A DNA stretch of 27,464 nucleotides from an uncultured Pseudomonadota bacterium (lineage in GTDB: Bacteria; Pseudomonadota; Gammaproteobacteria; Burkholderiales; SG8-41), in contig CAMPGR010000033.1 of the NCBI GenBank assembly GCA_946885605.1, positions 1 to 27,464 of the forward strand. The letters run 5' to 3'. Shown piece after piece: positions 14,824-22,849 of this stretch. Numbering within the stretch: the stretch's first letter is position 1; each line of letters opens with the position of its first letter. Below the pieces are notes generated by a model that was not told the DNA's origin, made no database searches, and worked only from the letters and a program-made list of their open reading frames with translations. The translations under genes and the position numbers were made by a program.

Positions 14824-15822
14824 TCAATCCGGCCGGATGCCGCTCGCCTTGACCACCTTGGTCCACTTCGCGAGGTCGTCGCGGATCACCTTGTCGAACG
14901 CTTCCGGGCGACTCCCTATCACTTCCACGCTTTGCTCGGCGAATTTCGCCTTGACGTCAGGCGCGGCGAGCGCCTGCAGCAACGCGCCGTGCAGGCGGTC
15001 CACGATCGGCCGGGGAGTGTTCGCGGGTACGAGCATCCCGTACCACGAATTGGATTCCGTGCCTTTGATGCCCGACTCGGCGACCGTCGGCAATGACGGA
15101 AAGGTCGATACACGTTTTTCGCTCGCCACGGCAATCGCACGCAGGCGCCCGCCCTTGACGAGCGGCGTGGCGACGACGGTGGTGGTAATGGTGAGTTGCG
15201 TCTCGCCGCCCATGGTGGACGCCATCGCCGGCGCGGCGCCCTTGTAAGGCACGTGCCGGAGGTCGATGCCCGCCGCGACTTTGAGCAGCTCGGTCGCGAG
15301 ATGGAGCGGCGTGCCGTTCCCCGGCGTCGAATACGTGATGTCGCCCGGCCGCGCCTTCGCAAGCTTGACCAGTTCCGGCACCGACTTCACCGGCAGTGAG
15401 GGATTGACAAGAATCACGTGCGGCACCGCGCCGATGAGCGACACCGGCTGAAAGTCCTTCACGGTGTCGAACGGAAGCTTCTCGAACAGCGCGCCGTTGC
15501 TCGCGTGGCTCGAATACGCCATCAGCACCGTGTAGCCGTCGGGCGCGCTCTTTGCGACGTGGTCGGTTCCGATGTTGCCGCTCGCTCCGACGCGGTTTTC
15601 CACCACCATCTGCTGTCCCAGCGCTTCGCTCAGCTTCGGTGCGAGTAACCGCGTCACCGTGTCGATTCCCCCGCCTGCCGGAAACGCGACGACGAGCCGC
15701 ACCGGTTTGGTCGGATAGCTCTGCGCGTGGACAACGCCTGCCAATGCGGCGCTCGCAACAAAGACCGCGGCGCCGGCGAACCAGGCGACCGTGCAGGCGT
15801 GACAATTTTCACGAACTTCCAT
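14824..15822 (-). CDS. Bug/TctC-family periplasmic solute receptor (Bug 5)
   Basis: 332 residues from the ATG at 15822; the open frame extends to 15885 but that extension contains the likely promoter. Purine-rich GGGGAGCAAGGAG precedes the ATG, with the last AAGGAG directly adjacent, so the exact start is not certain. Signal peptide about 1-34 (VVHAQ). YPTKPVRLVVAFPAGGGIDT (36-55), ENRVGASGNIG (75-85) and APDGYTVL (93-100) follow; the second block has Glu-Asn rather than Asp-Asn. Same strand as the DUF1080 gene, 152 bp away with a family B repeat between, so cotranscription is uncertain. Divergent from the acyl-CoA dehydrogenase gene. Confidence 0.92.
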   Translation of the reverse strand: MEVRENCHACTVAWFAGAAVFVASAALAGVVHAQSYPTKPVRLVVAFPAGGGIDTVTRLLAPKLSEALGQQMVVENRVGASGNIGTDHVAKSAPDGYTVLMAYSSHASNGALFEKLPFDTVKDFQPVSLIGAVPHVILVNPSLPVKSVPELVKLAKARPGDITYSTPGNGTPLHLATELLKVAAGIDLRHVPYKGAAPAMASTMGGETQLTITTTVVATPLVKGGRLRAIAVASEKRVSTFPSLPTVAESGIKGTESNSWYGMLVPANTPRPIVDRLHGALLQALAAPDVKAKFAEQSVEVIGSRPEAFDKVIRDDLAKWTKVVKASGIRPD

Positions 15823-15860
15823 CTCCTTGCTCCCCTCAACTAGGCATGATCGGTGCGGCC

Positions 15861-15889
15861 AGTATACCGGGTCGGTGTTGCGCAATTAA
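15861..15889 (-). promoter_or_regulatory. Possible promoter for Bug 5
   Basis: On the minus strand TATACT (15861-15866) lies 38 bp before the start codon, with a weak TTAATT 17 bp upstream. The -10 is good, the -35 poor. Confidence 0.4.
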
Positions 15890-15969
15890 CCATGACCCCG
15901 CTCATGTATCCCCCACAGTCCAAATCCCGGACCAATCGGCCGCGATTCGGCCCGCGCCCATTCAGCTTT

Positions 15970-16001
15970 GCGTGTGCTGTTGTTATGATGCGTGTGCTGT
16001 C
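15970..16001 (+). promoter_or_regulatory. Tandem 12-bp direct repeat flanking a -10 element before the acyl-CoA dehydrogenase
   Basis: TGCGTGTGCTGT occurs at 15970-15981 and 15990-16001, exactly 20 bp apart. Between them lies TATGAT (15985-15990), a one-mismatch -10 element, 38 bp before the start codon; TTCAGC 17 bp upstream is a poor -35. Two sites spaced by about two helical turns around a -10 would suit a repressor. Confidence 0.45.
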
Positions 16002-16028
16002 CCGATCATCAAGCCAAGCGTTCAACTC

Positions 16029-17216
16029 ATGGACTTCACCCTGCCCGAAGAGCTGCGCATGCTGCGCGAGACCGTCGCGCGCTTTGCGCGCCAGGAGCTT
16101 CGCCCGCTGGAAAAAGACGTGATCCGCCGCGAAGCCGAGCGTGGTTTGACCGACGCCCCGCTCGTCGACCCCGAAGCGGAAAAGGAACTCAACCGCAAGA
16201 CAAAGGAGATCGGTCTCTACGGGATCGACGTGCCGGAGGAATACGGCGGCCAGAATCTCGGCATGCTCGCGAAAGCAGTCGTCATCGAGGAACTGAAGAC
16301 GAGCATCACGCCCTACGTGTTGCCGCCGGACAGTCCCAACCTCTACATGCTGCGCGAGACCTGCAAGGGCGACCAGGTCCAGAAGTATTTCATCCCGTAC
16401 GCCAAGGGCGAGAAGAAGAGCGCGATCGCGATCACCGAGCCCGGCGCGGGGTCCGACCCGGCGGCGATGAAGACGCGCGCCGAGTATCGCAACGGCAAGT
16501 GGGTGATCAACGGCCAGAAGATCTTCATCAGCAACGCGCGCAAGGCCGACTTCATCATCGTGATGGCGGTCACCGATCCGGAAAAAGGCTCGCGCGGCGG
16601 GATCACCGCGTTTCTCGTCGACCAGGGCGCGAAGGGCATGTCGATCCCGACGGTCTTCAATACGATCGGCGAGCACGCACCCTACGGCGTCTTCTTTGAC
16701 AACGTCGAAGTATCGGACGACCAGGTGCTCGGCGAAGTCGGGAACGGGTTCGGGCCGATGCAGAACCGGCTCGGCGTGAGGCGGATGGAGATCGCGTGCC
16801 GGGCGCTCGGCTACGCGCGCCGCTGCATGGAATTGATGATTCCGTACGCGAACGAGCGCGTGACCTTCGGGAAACCGCTCGCCGACCGGCAGGCGATCCA
16901 GTGGTGGATCGCCGACAGCTTCCAGGAAATGGAGATGGTGAGGCTCATCACGTGGCGGCTTGCGTGCAAGATCGACCAGGGCGAAACCAACTGGCGGCGC
17001 GATGCGGCGATGGTGAAGCTCCAGGGCAGCGAAATGATCTCCCGCATATCGGATCGCGCGATGCAGATGTTCGGCGGCATGGGCATGACGAAGGACCTGC
17101 CGCTGGAGTACATCAACCGCGCGAGCCGGGCATATCGCGTCTACGAGGGGCCGAGCGAAGTGCATCGCTGGTTCATCGCGCGCGACCTGCTGCGTAACGG
17201 CATGCCGGCGGACTGA
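16029..17216 (+). CDS. Acyl-CoA dehydrogenase
   Basis: 395 residues from the ATG at 16029; the frame stays open far upstream, but the ACAD fold begins here (MDFTLPEELRMLRETVARFA). The enzyme oxidises an acyl-CoA to the 2-enoyl-CoA using FAD. Visible are the N-terminal helical domain, the FAD/substrate motif ITEPGAGSDP (135-144), NGQKIFISN (161-169), the beta-domain and the C-terminal helices with MFGGMGMTKDLPLEYINR. The YEG motif near the end supplies the probable catalytic base Glu373 (RVYEGPSEVHRWFIARDLL). Length is typical. The stop codon overlaps the start of a Bug receptor (TGATG), so the two are likely made together and the receptor may import the acid that is activated upstream. Acyl substrate unknown. 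Confidence 0.95.
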   Translation: MDFTLPEELRMLRETVARFARQELRPLEKDVIRREAERGLTDAPLVDPEAEKELNRKTKEIGLYGIDVPEEYGGQNLGMLAKAVVIEELKTSITPYVLPPDSPNLYMLRETCKGDQVQKYFIPYAKGEKKSAIAITEPGAGSDPAAMKTRAEYRNGKWVINGQKIFISNARKADFIIVMAVTDPEKGSRGGITAFLVDQGAKGMSIPTVFNTIGEHAPYGVFFDNVEVSDDQVLGEVGNGFGPMQNRLGVRRMEIACRALGYARRCMELMIPYANERVTFGKPLADRQAIQWWIADSFQEMEMVRLITWRLACKIDQGETNWRRDAAMVKLQGSEMISRISDRAMQMFGGMGMTKDLPLEYINRASRAYRVYEGPSEVHRWFIARDLLRNGMPAD

Positions 17217-18226
17217 TGAGCAAGGCGCTCCGTTTCATTCATTGCCTGCTGCCCGCGCTGCTCTGGGCGATGCCCTGCGACGCGCGGCAGCCTTCCGCGC
17301 AGGCGCCCTACCCCGCGAAGCCGATTCGCATCATCACCGCGTCATCGCCGGGTACTGCGGAAGACTTCTTTGCGCGCGCGATAGGCGAGGAATTGAGCGC
17401 CAGTTACCGGCAGCGCGTCATCGTCGACAACCGGCCGGGCGCGGGCGGGTTGATCGGCAACAACCAGCTCTCGCGCGCGAACCCGGACGGCTACACGCTG
17501 GGGTTGATCGGCGTGACGCGCATCATCACCGCGCTCATCCGCGACGAGCCGCCCTATCGCGTGCTGGACGACATCACGGGTGTGGCGCATGTCGCCTCGA
17601 TCACCAACGTTCTCGCGGTGACGCCTTCCATACCGGTCAGCACGACGCGGCAATTCGTGCAACACGCGCGCGTGCGTGCGGGTGAGCTCAATTATGCTTC
17701 GCTCGGGATCGGGTCGGCCTCCCATCTGGCAGGCGAGGTCTTCAGCCGCGCGGTGGGCATCCATGCGGTGCACGTGCCGTTCCGGCAGCTCTCGGATTCG
17801 TTCGTCGAGATGGTGCTGGGGCGCGTGCACTACGCGGTGCTGACGCTGCCCTCGGTGGTAGGATCGGTACGCGACGGCCGGATGCGCGCCCTTGCCGTGA
17901 TGACACCGCAGCGCAGCCGCGCCCTGCCGGAAGTGCCCGCCATCGCGGAATTCGGCCTGCCGGAGGCGCAGTTCGACAGCTGGTCCGGTATCGTGGCGCC
18001 CATGGGAACGCCGCAGCGCATCGTCGAGCAACTGCACGGCGACATCGTGCGCGCGCTGCGCAAGCCCGCCCTGCGCGAGCTGTTCGCCCGCCAGGGCGCG
18101 GAGATCACGCCCGACAGCATGCCGGAAGGCTTCACGCGGCTGATGCAGAACGAATACCTCCGCTACCAGGCGATCATTCAACAGGAAGGAATCAGCTCGG
18201 CGCGCGAATACGCGCTTGCGCGTTGA
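17216..18226 (+). CDS. Bug/TctC-family periplasmic solute receptor (Bug 6), coupled to acyl-CoA dehydrogenase
   Basis: 336 residues. The ATG shares its A with the TGA of the acyl-CoA dehydrogenase. Signal peptide about 1-24. The first loop is ASSPGTAEDFF (42-52), with no GGG and with Glu-Asp in place of Thr-Asp; DNRPGAGG (71-78) and NPDGYTL (89-95) are standard. The usual YKG loop reads VPFRQLSDSF, another change in the pocket region. Such changes suggest a ligand different from that of the other receptors here. The family A repeat (18248-18303) follows 21 bp after the stop. Confidence 0.92.
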   Translation: MSKALRFIHCLLPALLWAMPCDARQPSAQAPYPAKPIRIITASSPGTAEDFFARAIGEELSASYRQRVIVDNRPGAGGLIGNNQLSRANPDGYTLGLIGVTRIITALIRDEPPYRVLDDITGVAHVASITNVLAVTPSIPVSTTRQFVQHARVRAGELNYASLGIGSASHLAGEVFSRAVGIHAVHVPFRQLSDSFVEMVLGRVHYAVLTLPSVVGSVRDGRMRALAVMTPQRSRALPEVPAIAEFGLPEAQFDSWSGIVAPMGTPQRIVEQLHGDIVRALRKPALRELFARQGAEITPDSMPEGFTRLMQNEYLRYQAIIQQEGISSAREYALAR

Positions 18227-18247
18227 CGCGTAAAATCGCTTGAAGCC

Positions 18248-18303
18248 TTAGGGGACAGACCACTAAGCAATCAGGGGGGTGAGCTTAGTGGTCTGTCCCC
18301 TAA
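18248..18303. repeat. Palindromic intergenic repeat, family A, copy 3 (perfect arms)
   Basis: Two perfect 21-bp inverted arms (core AGGGGACAGACCACTAAG) at 18248-18268 and 18283-18303 with a 14-bp loop. It lies between the Bug 6 stop and the VOC gene and can form a very stable hairpin. Confidence 0.93.
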
Positions 18304-18327
18304 GCACCAACCTGGAGGAGACGCACC

Positions 18328-18681
18328 ATGACGCTCAAGCTCAATCACCTGCATCTCAAGACCAAAGATCCCGACAAGACCGCGAAGTTTTACGTGGATA
18401 CGCTCGGCGCGAAGATCGTCAGCCAGAACAAGAATGGCTACCGGCTCGATCTCCACGGCCTCGCGCTCAACGTCACCGGCTTTCTCACCGAGCAGTCGCG
18501 CGAGCAGAAGTACGGGATGGAGCACATCGCGATCGACACCGACGAGCTCGACACGCTCGTCGAGACGCTCAAAGCCCAGGGCATCCCGATTCTCGAGCAG
18601 ACGGTCGTTTCGGGCGGCCGCCGCGTGTGCTTCTTCGAGGGGCCGGACGGCGTGCAGCTCGAATTCATCGAAATCAAGTGA
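18328..18681 (+). CDS. Small VOC-superfamily protein
   Basis: 117 residues; CTGGAGGAG lies 8 nt before the ATG. Two modules: KLNHLHLKTKDPDKTAKFYV (4-23) and KYGMEHIAIDTDELDTLVET (61-80), ending with FFEGPDGVQLEFIEIK. Candidate metal ligands are His7, His66 and Glu112, so the site looks complete, unlike the VOC protein at 3002-3544. Glyoxalase-like lyase, epimerase or dioxygenase roles are all possible. It lies between two Bug receptor genes on the same strand. Confidence 0.9.
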   Translation: MTLKLNHLHLKTKDPDKTAKFYVDTLGAKIVSQNKNGYRLDLHGLALNVTGFLTEQSREQKYGMEHIAIDTDELDTLVETLKAQGIPILEQTVVSGGRRVCFFEGPDGVQLEFIEIK

Positions 18682-18754
18682 CGCGGCGGCGCATCGCCGC
18701 TTCGCTCTTCACCGACAGGCAACAAGGCCTCAAAAAAACGACTGAGGAGTCTTC

Positions 18755-19744
18755 ATGCATAAAGGTTTGCAGGTTGTGATGGCCGCCGCGCTCGCGGCCG
18801 CGAGCGCGGCGGTATGTGCGCAAGGCTGGAAACCGGAACGGAATGTGGAGCTCGTCGTCGGTTCGAGCGCCGGCACAGGGACGGACCGCGTTGCGCGCTT
18901 GATGGAACGCATCTGGCGCGAGAACAAGGTGATGGACTTCCCCGTCACGGTCGTAAACCGCCCGGGCGGCGGCGGCGCCGTGAGCTGGTCGTACCTGAGC
19001 CAGCGCAACGGCGATCCGCATCACCTGCTCATCACCTCCTACAACATCGTCACCGCGCACATCACCGGCCGCAGCAAGTTCACCTATACCGACTTCACGC
19101 CGATCTCGCTGATGGCGCGCGAATACATCGTTTATTCGGTGCGCGCGGACTCCCCGATCAAGAGCGTCGCCGATCTCTACGCGGTGCTCAAGAAGGATCC
19201 CGCCGCATTTGCGGCCGGTATATCGAGCGCCGCGGGAGGTGCAAACCACATCGCTCTGGGGCGCCTCGTGAGGGCGGGCGGCATCGATGTCAAGAAGATG
19301 AAGGTCGTCATTTTCTCGGGGACGAACGAGGCGCTCGCCGGCCTGCTCGGCGGGCACGTCGGGCTTTTCGTGAATTCGGGCTCCGCGAGCGCGGGCGCGA
19401 TCCAGAACGGCCAGATCCGGCCGCTCGCGGTCGCCGCGCCCCAGCGGCTCGAGGGCATCTACGCCACGGTGCCGACAGTGAAGGAAGCGGGTTTCCCGGT
19501 GATCGCCGAAAACTGGCGGCTTGCAATTGCCCCGAAGGGCATCTCGGACGCGCAGGCCGCGTACTGGGAAGGTGCGCTCAAGAGGCTGACCGACAGCGAG
19601 GACTGGTTGAAGGAACTCGAAAAGAACTATCTGCCCGACAATGCGCTCGCCCGCGCCGACACCGAGCGCTACATCAAGGAGCAGTACGGCGAGATCAAGG
19701 TGATCTTGACCGATCTCGGGCTTGTGGGTGGCGCGGCACGTTGA
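18755..19744 (+). CDS. TctC-like periplasmic solute receptor (Bug 7), divergent
   Basis: 329 residues; GAGGAG lies 5-6 nt before the ATG. Signal peptide about 1-22 (AVCAQ). It has the general order of the family but clearly different loops: SSAGTGTDRVARLMERIW (37-54), VVNRPGGGGAVSW (66-78) and GDPHHLLI (86-93) where most receptors have PDGYTLL. The mid-part FSGTNEALAGLLGGHV replaces the YKG loop. It belongs to the outer part of the TctC family. It starts 73 bp after the VOC gene and is followed by the PAP2 gene. Confidence 0.9.
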   Translation: MHKGLQVVMAAALAAASAAVCAQGWKPERNVELVVGSSAGTGTDRVARLMERIWRENKVMDFPVTVVNRPGGGGAVSWSYLSQRNGDPHHLLITSYNIVTAHITGRSKFTYTDFTPISLMAREYIVYSVRADSPIKSVADLYAVLKKDPAAFAAGISSAAGGANHIALGRLVRAGGIDVKKMKVVIFSGTNEALAGLLGGHVGLFVNSGSASAGAIQNGQIRPLAVAAPQRLEGIYATVPTVKEAGFPVIAENWRLAIAPKGISDAQAAYWEGALKRLTDSEDWLKELEKNYLPDNALARADTERYIKEQYGEIKVILTDLGLVGGAAR

Positions 19745-19792
19745 GGATCGACTCATGTCGCCGCGGCATCCCGTTGCACTCCCAGTCGAACG

Positions 19793-20551
19793 ATGGAGAG
19801 ACGCAGCACCAGCCAGCTGAGCGCTATGCCCCATCGGGCCTTGAATCGTCTGGCAGGGATCGTGAAGCCGGTATGGCGACTGGAGCGCGGCGTGCTCGCG
19901 GGGCTCGCGCTCGCGGCGGCCGCATTCTGGGGCTTCATCGAGATCGCGGACGAAGTCATCGAGGGGCACACGCGCGCCTTCGATGAGGCGCTCCTCCTCG
20001 CCTTTCGCAGCGCCGAGGATCCGAGCGACCCGTGGGGCCCGCCCTGGCTCGCGGAAGTGATGCGCGACTTCAGCGCGCTGGGCGGCGTGGCGGTCCTCAC
20101 CCTCTTCACCGCAGCCGCCATCGGCTACCTGCTGCTCGACGGCAAGCGCCACGCCGCCATTGCGGTTTTCATCGCCGTGGCGGGCGGCCAGCTGCTGAGC
20201 ACGGCTCTCAAGCTGGGCTTCGATCGCCCTCGCCCCGATCTCGTGCCGCACGACGTGATCGTGTACACGGCAAGCTTCCCCAGCGGCCACGCGATGATGT
20301 CGGCCGTCACCTACCTCACGCTCGGCGCGATGCTCGCGCGCGTCCACGCGGAGCTCCACCAGAAAATCTATGTGCTGTCCCTTGCGATGCTCCTCACGAT
20401 CGTGGTCGGCGTGAGCCGCGTCTATCTCGGCGTGCACTGGCCTTCCGACGTCGTCGCGGGCTGGGCCGTCGGCGCGGGATGGGCGCTCGCCTGCGCGGCG
20501 GTCACGCTGCGGCTGCAGCGCCGCGGGCAGATCGAGCCAGGCGACAGCTGA
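19793..20551 (+). CDS. PAP2-family membrane phosphatase
   Basis: 252 residues. The three phosphatase motifs are complete: KLGFDRPRP (140-148), FPSGHA (162-167, catalytic His166) and SRVYLGVHWPSD (208-219, nucleophile His215). Several membrane helices lie around about 33-53, 95-115, 120-138, 170-183, 192-207 and 220-238. Members dephosphorylate lipid pyrophosphates or phosphatidic acid at the periplasmic face, for example undecaprenyl-pyrophosphate recycling. Start uncertain: ATG at 19793 or 19826, neither with a good ribosome site. Its stop codon directly abuts the stop of the convergent nitronate monooxygenase gene. Confidence 0.93.
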   Translation: MERRSTSQLSAMPHRALNRLAGIVKPVWRLERGVLAGLALAAAAFWGFIEIADEVIEGHTRAFDEALLLAFRSAEDPSDPWGPPWLAEVMRDFSALGGVAVLTLFTAAAIGYLLLDGKRHAAIAVFIAVAGGQLLSTALKLGFDRPRPDLVPHDVIVYTASFPSGHAMMSAVTYLTLGAMLARVHAELHQKIYVLSLAMLLTIVVGVSRVYLGVHWPSDVVAGWAVGAGWALACAAVTLRLQRRGQIEPGDS

Positions 20552-21598
20552 TCAGGACAAATAAGTTGCGGTGAGCTCCCGGGTGAGCTCGCCCGCCGGG
20601 ATTTCCCGGCATCCGCTTGCGTTCTGCCCCGCCCAAAGCGGTGAAAAATCGCCGCTGCCGCGCGCCTCGGCTTTGGCTCTGAGCGGAGCGATCGCGGAAG
20701 TCGCGAGCGGAAACGCGGGTGCCGCGGGATTGATGGGCCCCAGCTCGCGGATGATGCGATTCACGATGCCGCGCGCCGGTCTCCCGGTGAAGAGGTTCGT
20801 CACCGCGGTGTGCCGCGCGGCCTCGCTCTTGAGCGCAGCACGGTGCACGCTGCTCGTCGTCACTTCCGGACACAGCAGGTACGCAGTTCCGATCTGGACA
20901 CCCGCCGCGCCGAGCGCCATGGCCGCGGCGATGCCGTTGCGATCGGCGATGCCGCCCGCCGCAATCACGGGCACGCGCACGGCCCGCACGATCTGCGGCA
21001 CGAGCGCCAATGTGCCGACCTGTGTCGTCAAATCCTCGGACAGGAATATGCCGCGATGCCCGCCCGCTTCGGCGCCTTGCGCGATGATCGCGTCGACGCC
21101 CTGGGACGCGAGCCCGCGCGCCTCTTCCACCGTAGTCGCGGAAGCGATGATCTTCGCCCCCATGCTGCGAACGCGCTGCAGGAGCGCAGGCGCCGGCAAC
21201 CCGAAATGAAAACTCACGACCGGGGGTTTGAATGTTTCAAGGACTTCGGCCGCTTCTGCGGAAAACGGCGCACGTCCCGGGCCGGCAGGAATGCTCGCGG
21301 GGTCGAGGCTGAATTCCTTGTAGTACGGCCCGAGCCGTTCGCGCCACGCCGTCTCGCGATCCGGGCTCGGCTGCGGCGGCACATGACAGAAGAAATTGAT
21401 GTTGTACGGCCGCCGGGTCTTGGCCTTCAGCGCTTCGAGCTCCTTTCGTATGCCGTCCACGCTCAGCATCGCGCAGGGAAGCGAGCCGAGCCCGCCGGCG
21501 TTGGACACCGCCGCGGCGAGCGCGTGATCCTGCACCCCCGCCATGGGCGCCTGGATGACGGGAAATTCGATGCCGAACAGCTCTTGAAGTGTGTTCAT
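20552..21598 (-). CDS. Nitronate monooxygenase (2-nitropropane dioxygenase family)
   Basis: 348 residues from the ATG at 21598, which has GGAGG 5 nt upstream; the open frame extends 11 codons further without support. A TIM barrel binding FMN: FPVIQAPMAGVQDHALAAAV (12-31), the PYNINFFCHVPPQPSPD segment (64-80), the GAEAGGHRG motif (175-183, probable catalytic base His181), IAAGGIADRNGIAAAMALGA and VQIGTAYLL. NMOs oxidise alkyl nitronates, including the toxin propionate-3-nitronate; many relatives have unknown substrates. The C-terminal NASGCREIPAGEL segment is usual for this subgroup. It is transcribed alone, convergent with PAP2 and divergent from the Gfo/Idh gene. Confidence 0.93.
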   Translation of the reverse strand: MNTLQELFGIEFPVIQAPMAGVQDHALAAAVSNAGGLGSLPCAMLSVDGIRKELEALKAKTRRPYNINFFCHVPPQPSPDRETAWRERLGPYYKEFSLDPASIPAGPGRAPFSAEAAEVLETFKPPVVSFHFGLPAPALLQRVRSMGAKIIASATTVEEARGLASQGVDAIIAQGAEAGGHRGIFLSEDLTTQVGTLALVPQIVRAVRVPVIAAGGIADRNGIAAAMALGAAGVQIGTAYLLCPEVTTSSVHRAALKSEAARHTAVTNLFTGRPARGIVNRIIRELGPINPAAPAFPLATSAIAPLRAKAEARGSGDFSPLWAGQNASGCREIPAGELTRELTATYLS

Positions 21599-21714
21599 TC
21601 GTGCCTCCGGTGAATTAAGCTGCGCGAGCATTACTGCGGGATGACGAGCTTAGCGCCACCCCGCAAAGCGGTGAAGTGAATAAAATGTGCTTATCGGTAA
21701 AAGGAGGATACACC

Positions 21715-22821
21715 ATGACGGCATCAACCCCCTTGCGAGTCGGCCTTATCGGAGCGGGCGGCCGCTGGGGTCCATGGGCCCACGTGCCGGCGTTGCAGGG
21801 CGTGCCGCAGGCCGAGCTCTATGCGGTATGCACCGCCCACGCCGACACGGCGCAGGCGGCGGCCGAGAAGTACGGGGTCAAGCACGCGTACAGCGACGTG
21901 AAAGCGATGTGCACCGATCCCGGCGTGGAAGCGGCGCTCGTCGCGGTCCGCGTGCCCGCCCATCATGCATTGACCAAAGACGTGCTCGAAGGCGGCAAGC
22001 ACGTCTATTGCGAGTGGCCGCTCGGCGCCAACACGAAGGAAGCGGAGGCGCTCGCGGCGCTCGCTCGCAGGAGGAACCTGCGCACGATGGTCGGGCTGCA
22101 GCGGCGCGCCTCTCCCGCATACCTCTACATGCGCGAACTCGTGCAGGATGGCTATGTCGGCGAGGTCCTGACGGTCAACATGACGCTCATGAACAGCGGC
22201 GTCCTGACCCGCACCTCCGATCGCACGTGGCAGCGCGACTTCACGCTTGGTGCGAATACGCTGACCATCACTTTTGGACACGCGATCGATGCCGTGTGCA
22301 TGGTCGTGGGCGAGCTCGCGGAGGTGTCGGCGATCATCGCGACCCGTGTGCCGCAGTGGCTCGAAACCGATACGAAGAAGTATGTCGAAGTCACTTCGCC
22401 CGACAACATCATGATCCACGGGCGGCTGGAAAGCGGCGCGATCCTCAATGCGTACGTGGGCGTGCACCCGTATCACGCGAGCGGGCATCGCTTCGAAGTC
22501 TACGGGAAGGAAGGCACGCTTACGATGATCGGCGGCGGCGAGGCCGGCCAGGAAGCGAGCCGGAAAATCATGGGCGGCAGGAAGGACGACAAGGCGCTGC
22601 AGGAAATGCCGGTGCCCGAGCGGCTCAAATGGGTGCCGCAGGCGGTGCGCGAGGTCGGTCGCGCCTACGACGTCGGGCAGATGTGGGTGAAATTCGCCGA
22701 GGCGATCCGTACGGGCACGCCGGTCGAGGCTGATTTCGATCACGCCGTGCGCCGCCACTGCATGCTCGACGCGATCGTGCGCGCGTCCGAGACCGGGCAA
22801 CGGCAGAAAGTCGTGCTGTAG
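21715..22821 (+). CDS. Gfo/Idh/MocA-family oxidoreductase with EWP in place of EKP
   Basis: 368 residues from the ATG at 21715, preceded by AAAGGAGG; the frame extends 13 codons upstream without support. The Rossmann start RVGLIGAGGRWG (8-19) shows the glycine-rich turn. The family's catalytic EKP motif reads CEWPLG (99-104), so Lys is replaced by Trp101. The C-terminal sheet domain is present (NSGVLTRTSDRTW, FGHAIDAVCMVVGE, FEVYGKEGTLTMIGGG). Most members oxidise or reduce sugars or cyclitols with NAD(P); without the Lys this one may be non-catalytic or use a different mechanism. It heads the plus-strand set esterase - FRG - GST. Confidence 0.9.
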   Translation: MTASTPLRVGLIGAGGRWGPWAHVPALQGVPQAELYAVCTAHADTAQAAAEKYGVKHAYSDVKAMCTDPGVEAALVAVRVPAHHALTKDVLEGGKHVYCEWPLGANTKEAEALAALARRRNLRTMVGLQRRASPAYLYMRELVQDGYVGEVLTVNMTLMNSGVLTRTSDRTWQRDFTLGANTLTITFGHAIDAVCMVVGELAEVSAIIATRVPQWLETDTKKYVEVTSPDNIMIHGRLESGAILNAYVGVHPYHASGHRFEVYGKEGTLTMIGGGEAGQEASRKIMGGRKDDKALQEMPVPERLKWVPQAVREVGRAYDVGQMWVKFAEAIRTGTPVEADFDHAVRRHCMLDAIVRASETGQRQKVVL

Positions 22822-22849
22822 GGCGACCGGCAGTTCGCGATAACTCGTC

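Noticed and set aside
15552..16028. N-terminal extension of the acyl-CoA dehydrogenase
   Set aside because: It lies opposite the Bug 5 gene and the promoter region, and the ACAD fold begins at the ATG at 16029.
15840..17165. 441-codon frame on the minus strand opposite the acyl-CoA dehydrogenase
   Set aside because: The plus-strand frame has all ACAD motifs; the antisense one has none and arises from the GC-rich codon pattern.
2892..18303. CRISPR array formed by the repeated palindromes
   Set aside because: The copies are far apart, inverted rather than direct, and have no regular spacers.
18674..20437. 587-codon minus-strand frame opposite Bug 7 and PAP2
   Set aside because: Spans two real genes and a repeat-free gap, with His/Arg-rich composition typical of antisense frames.
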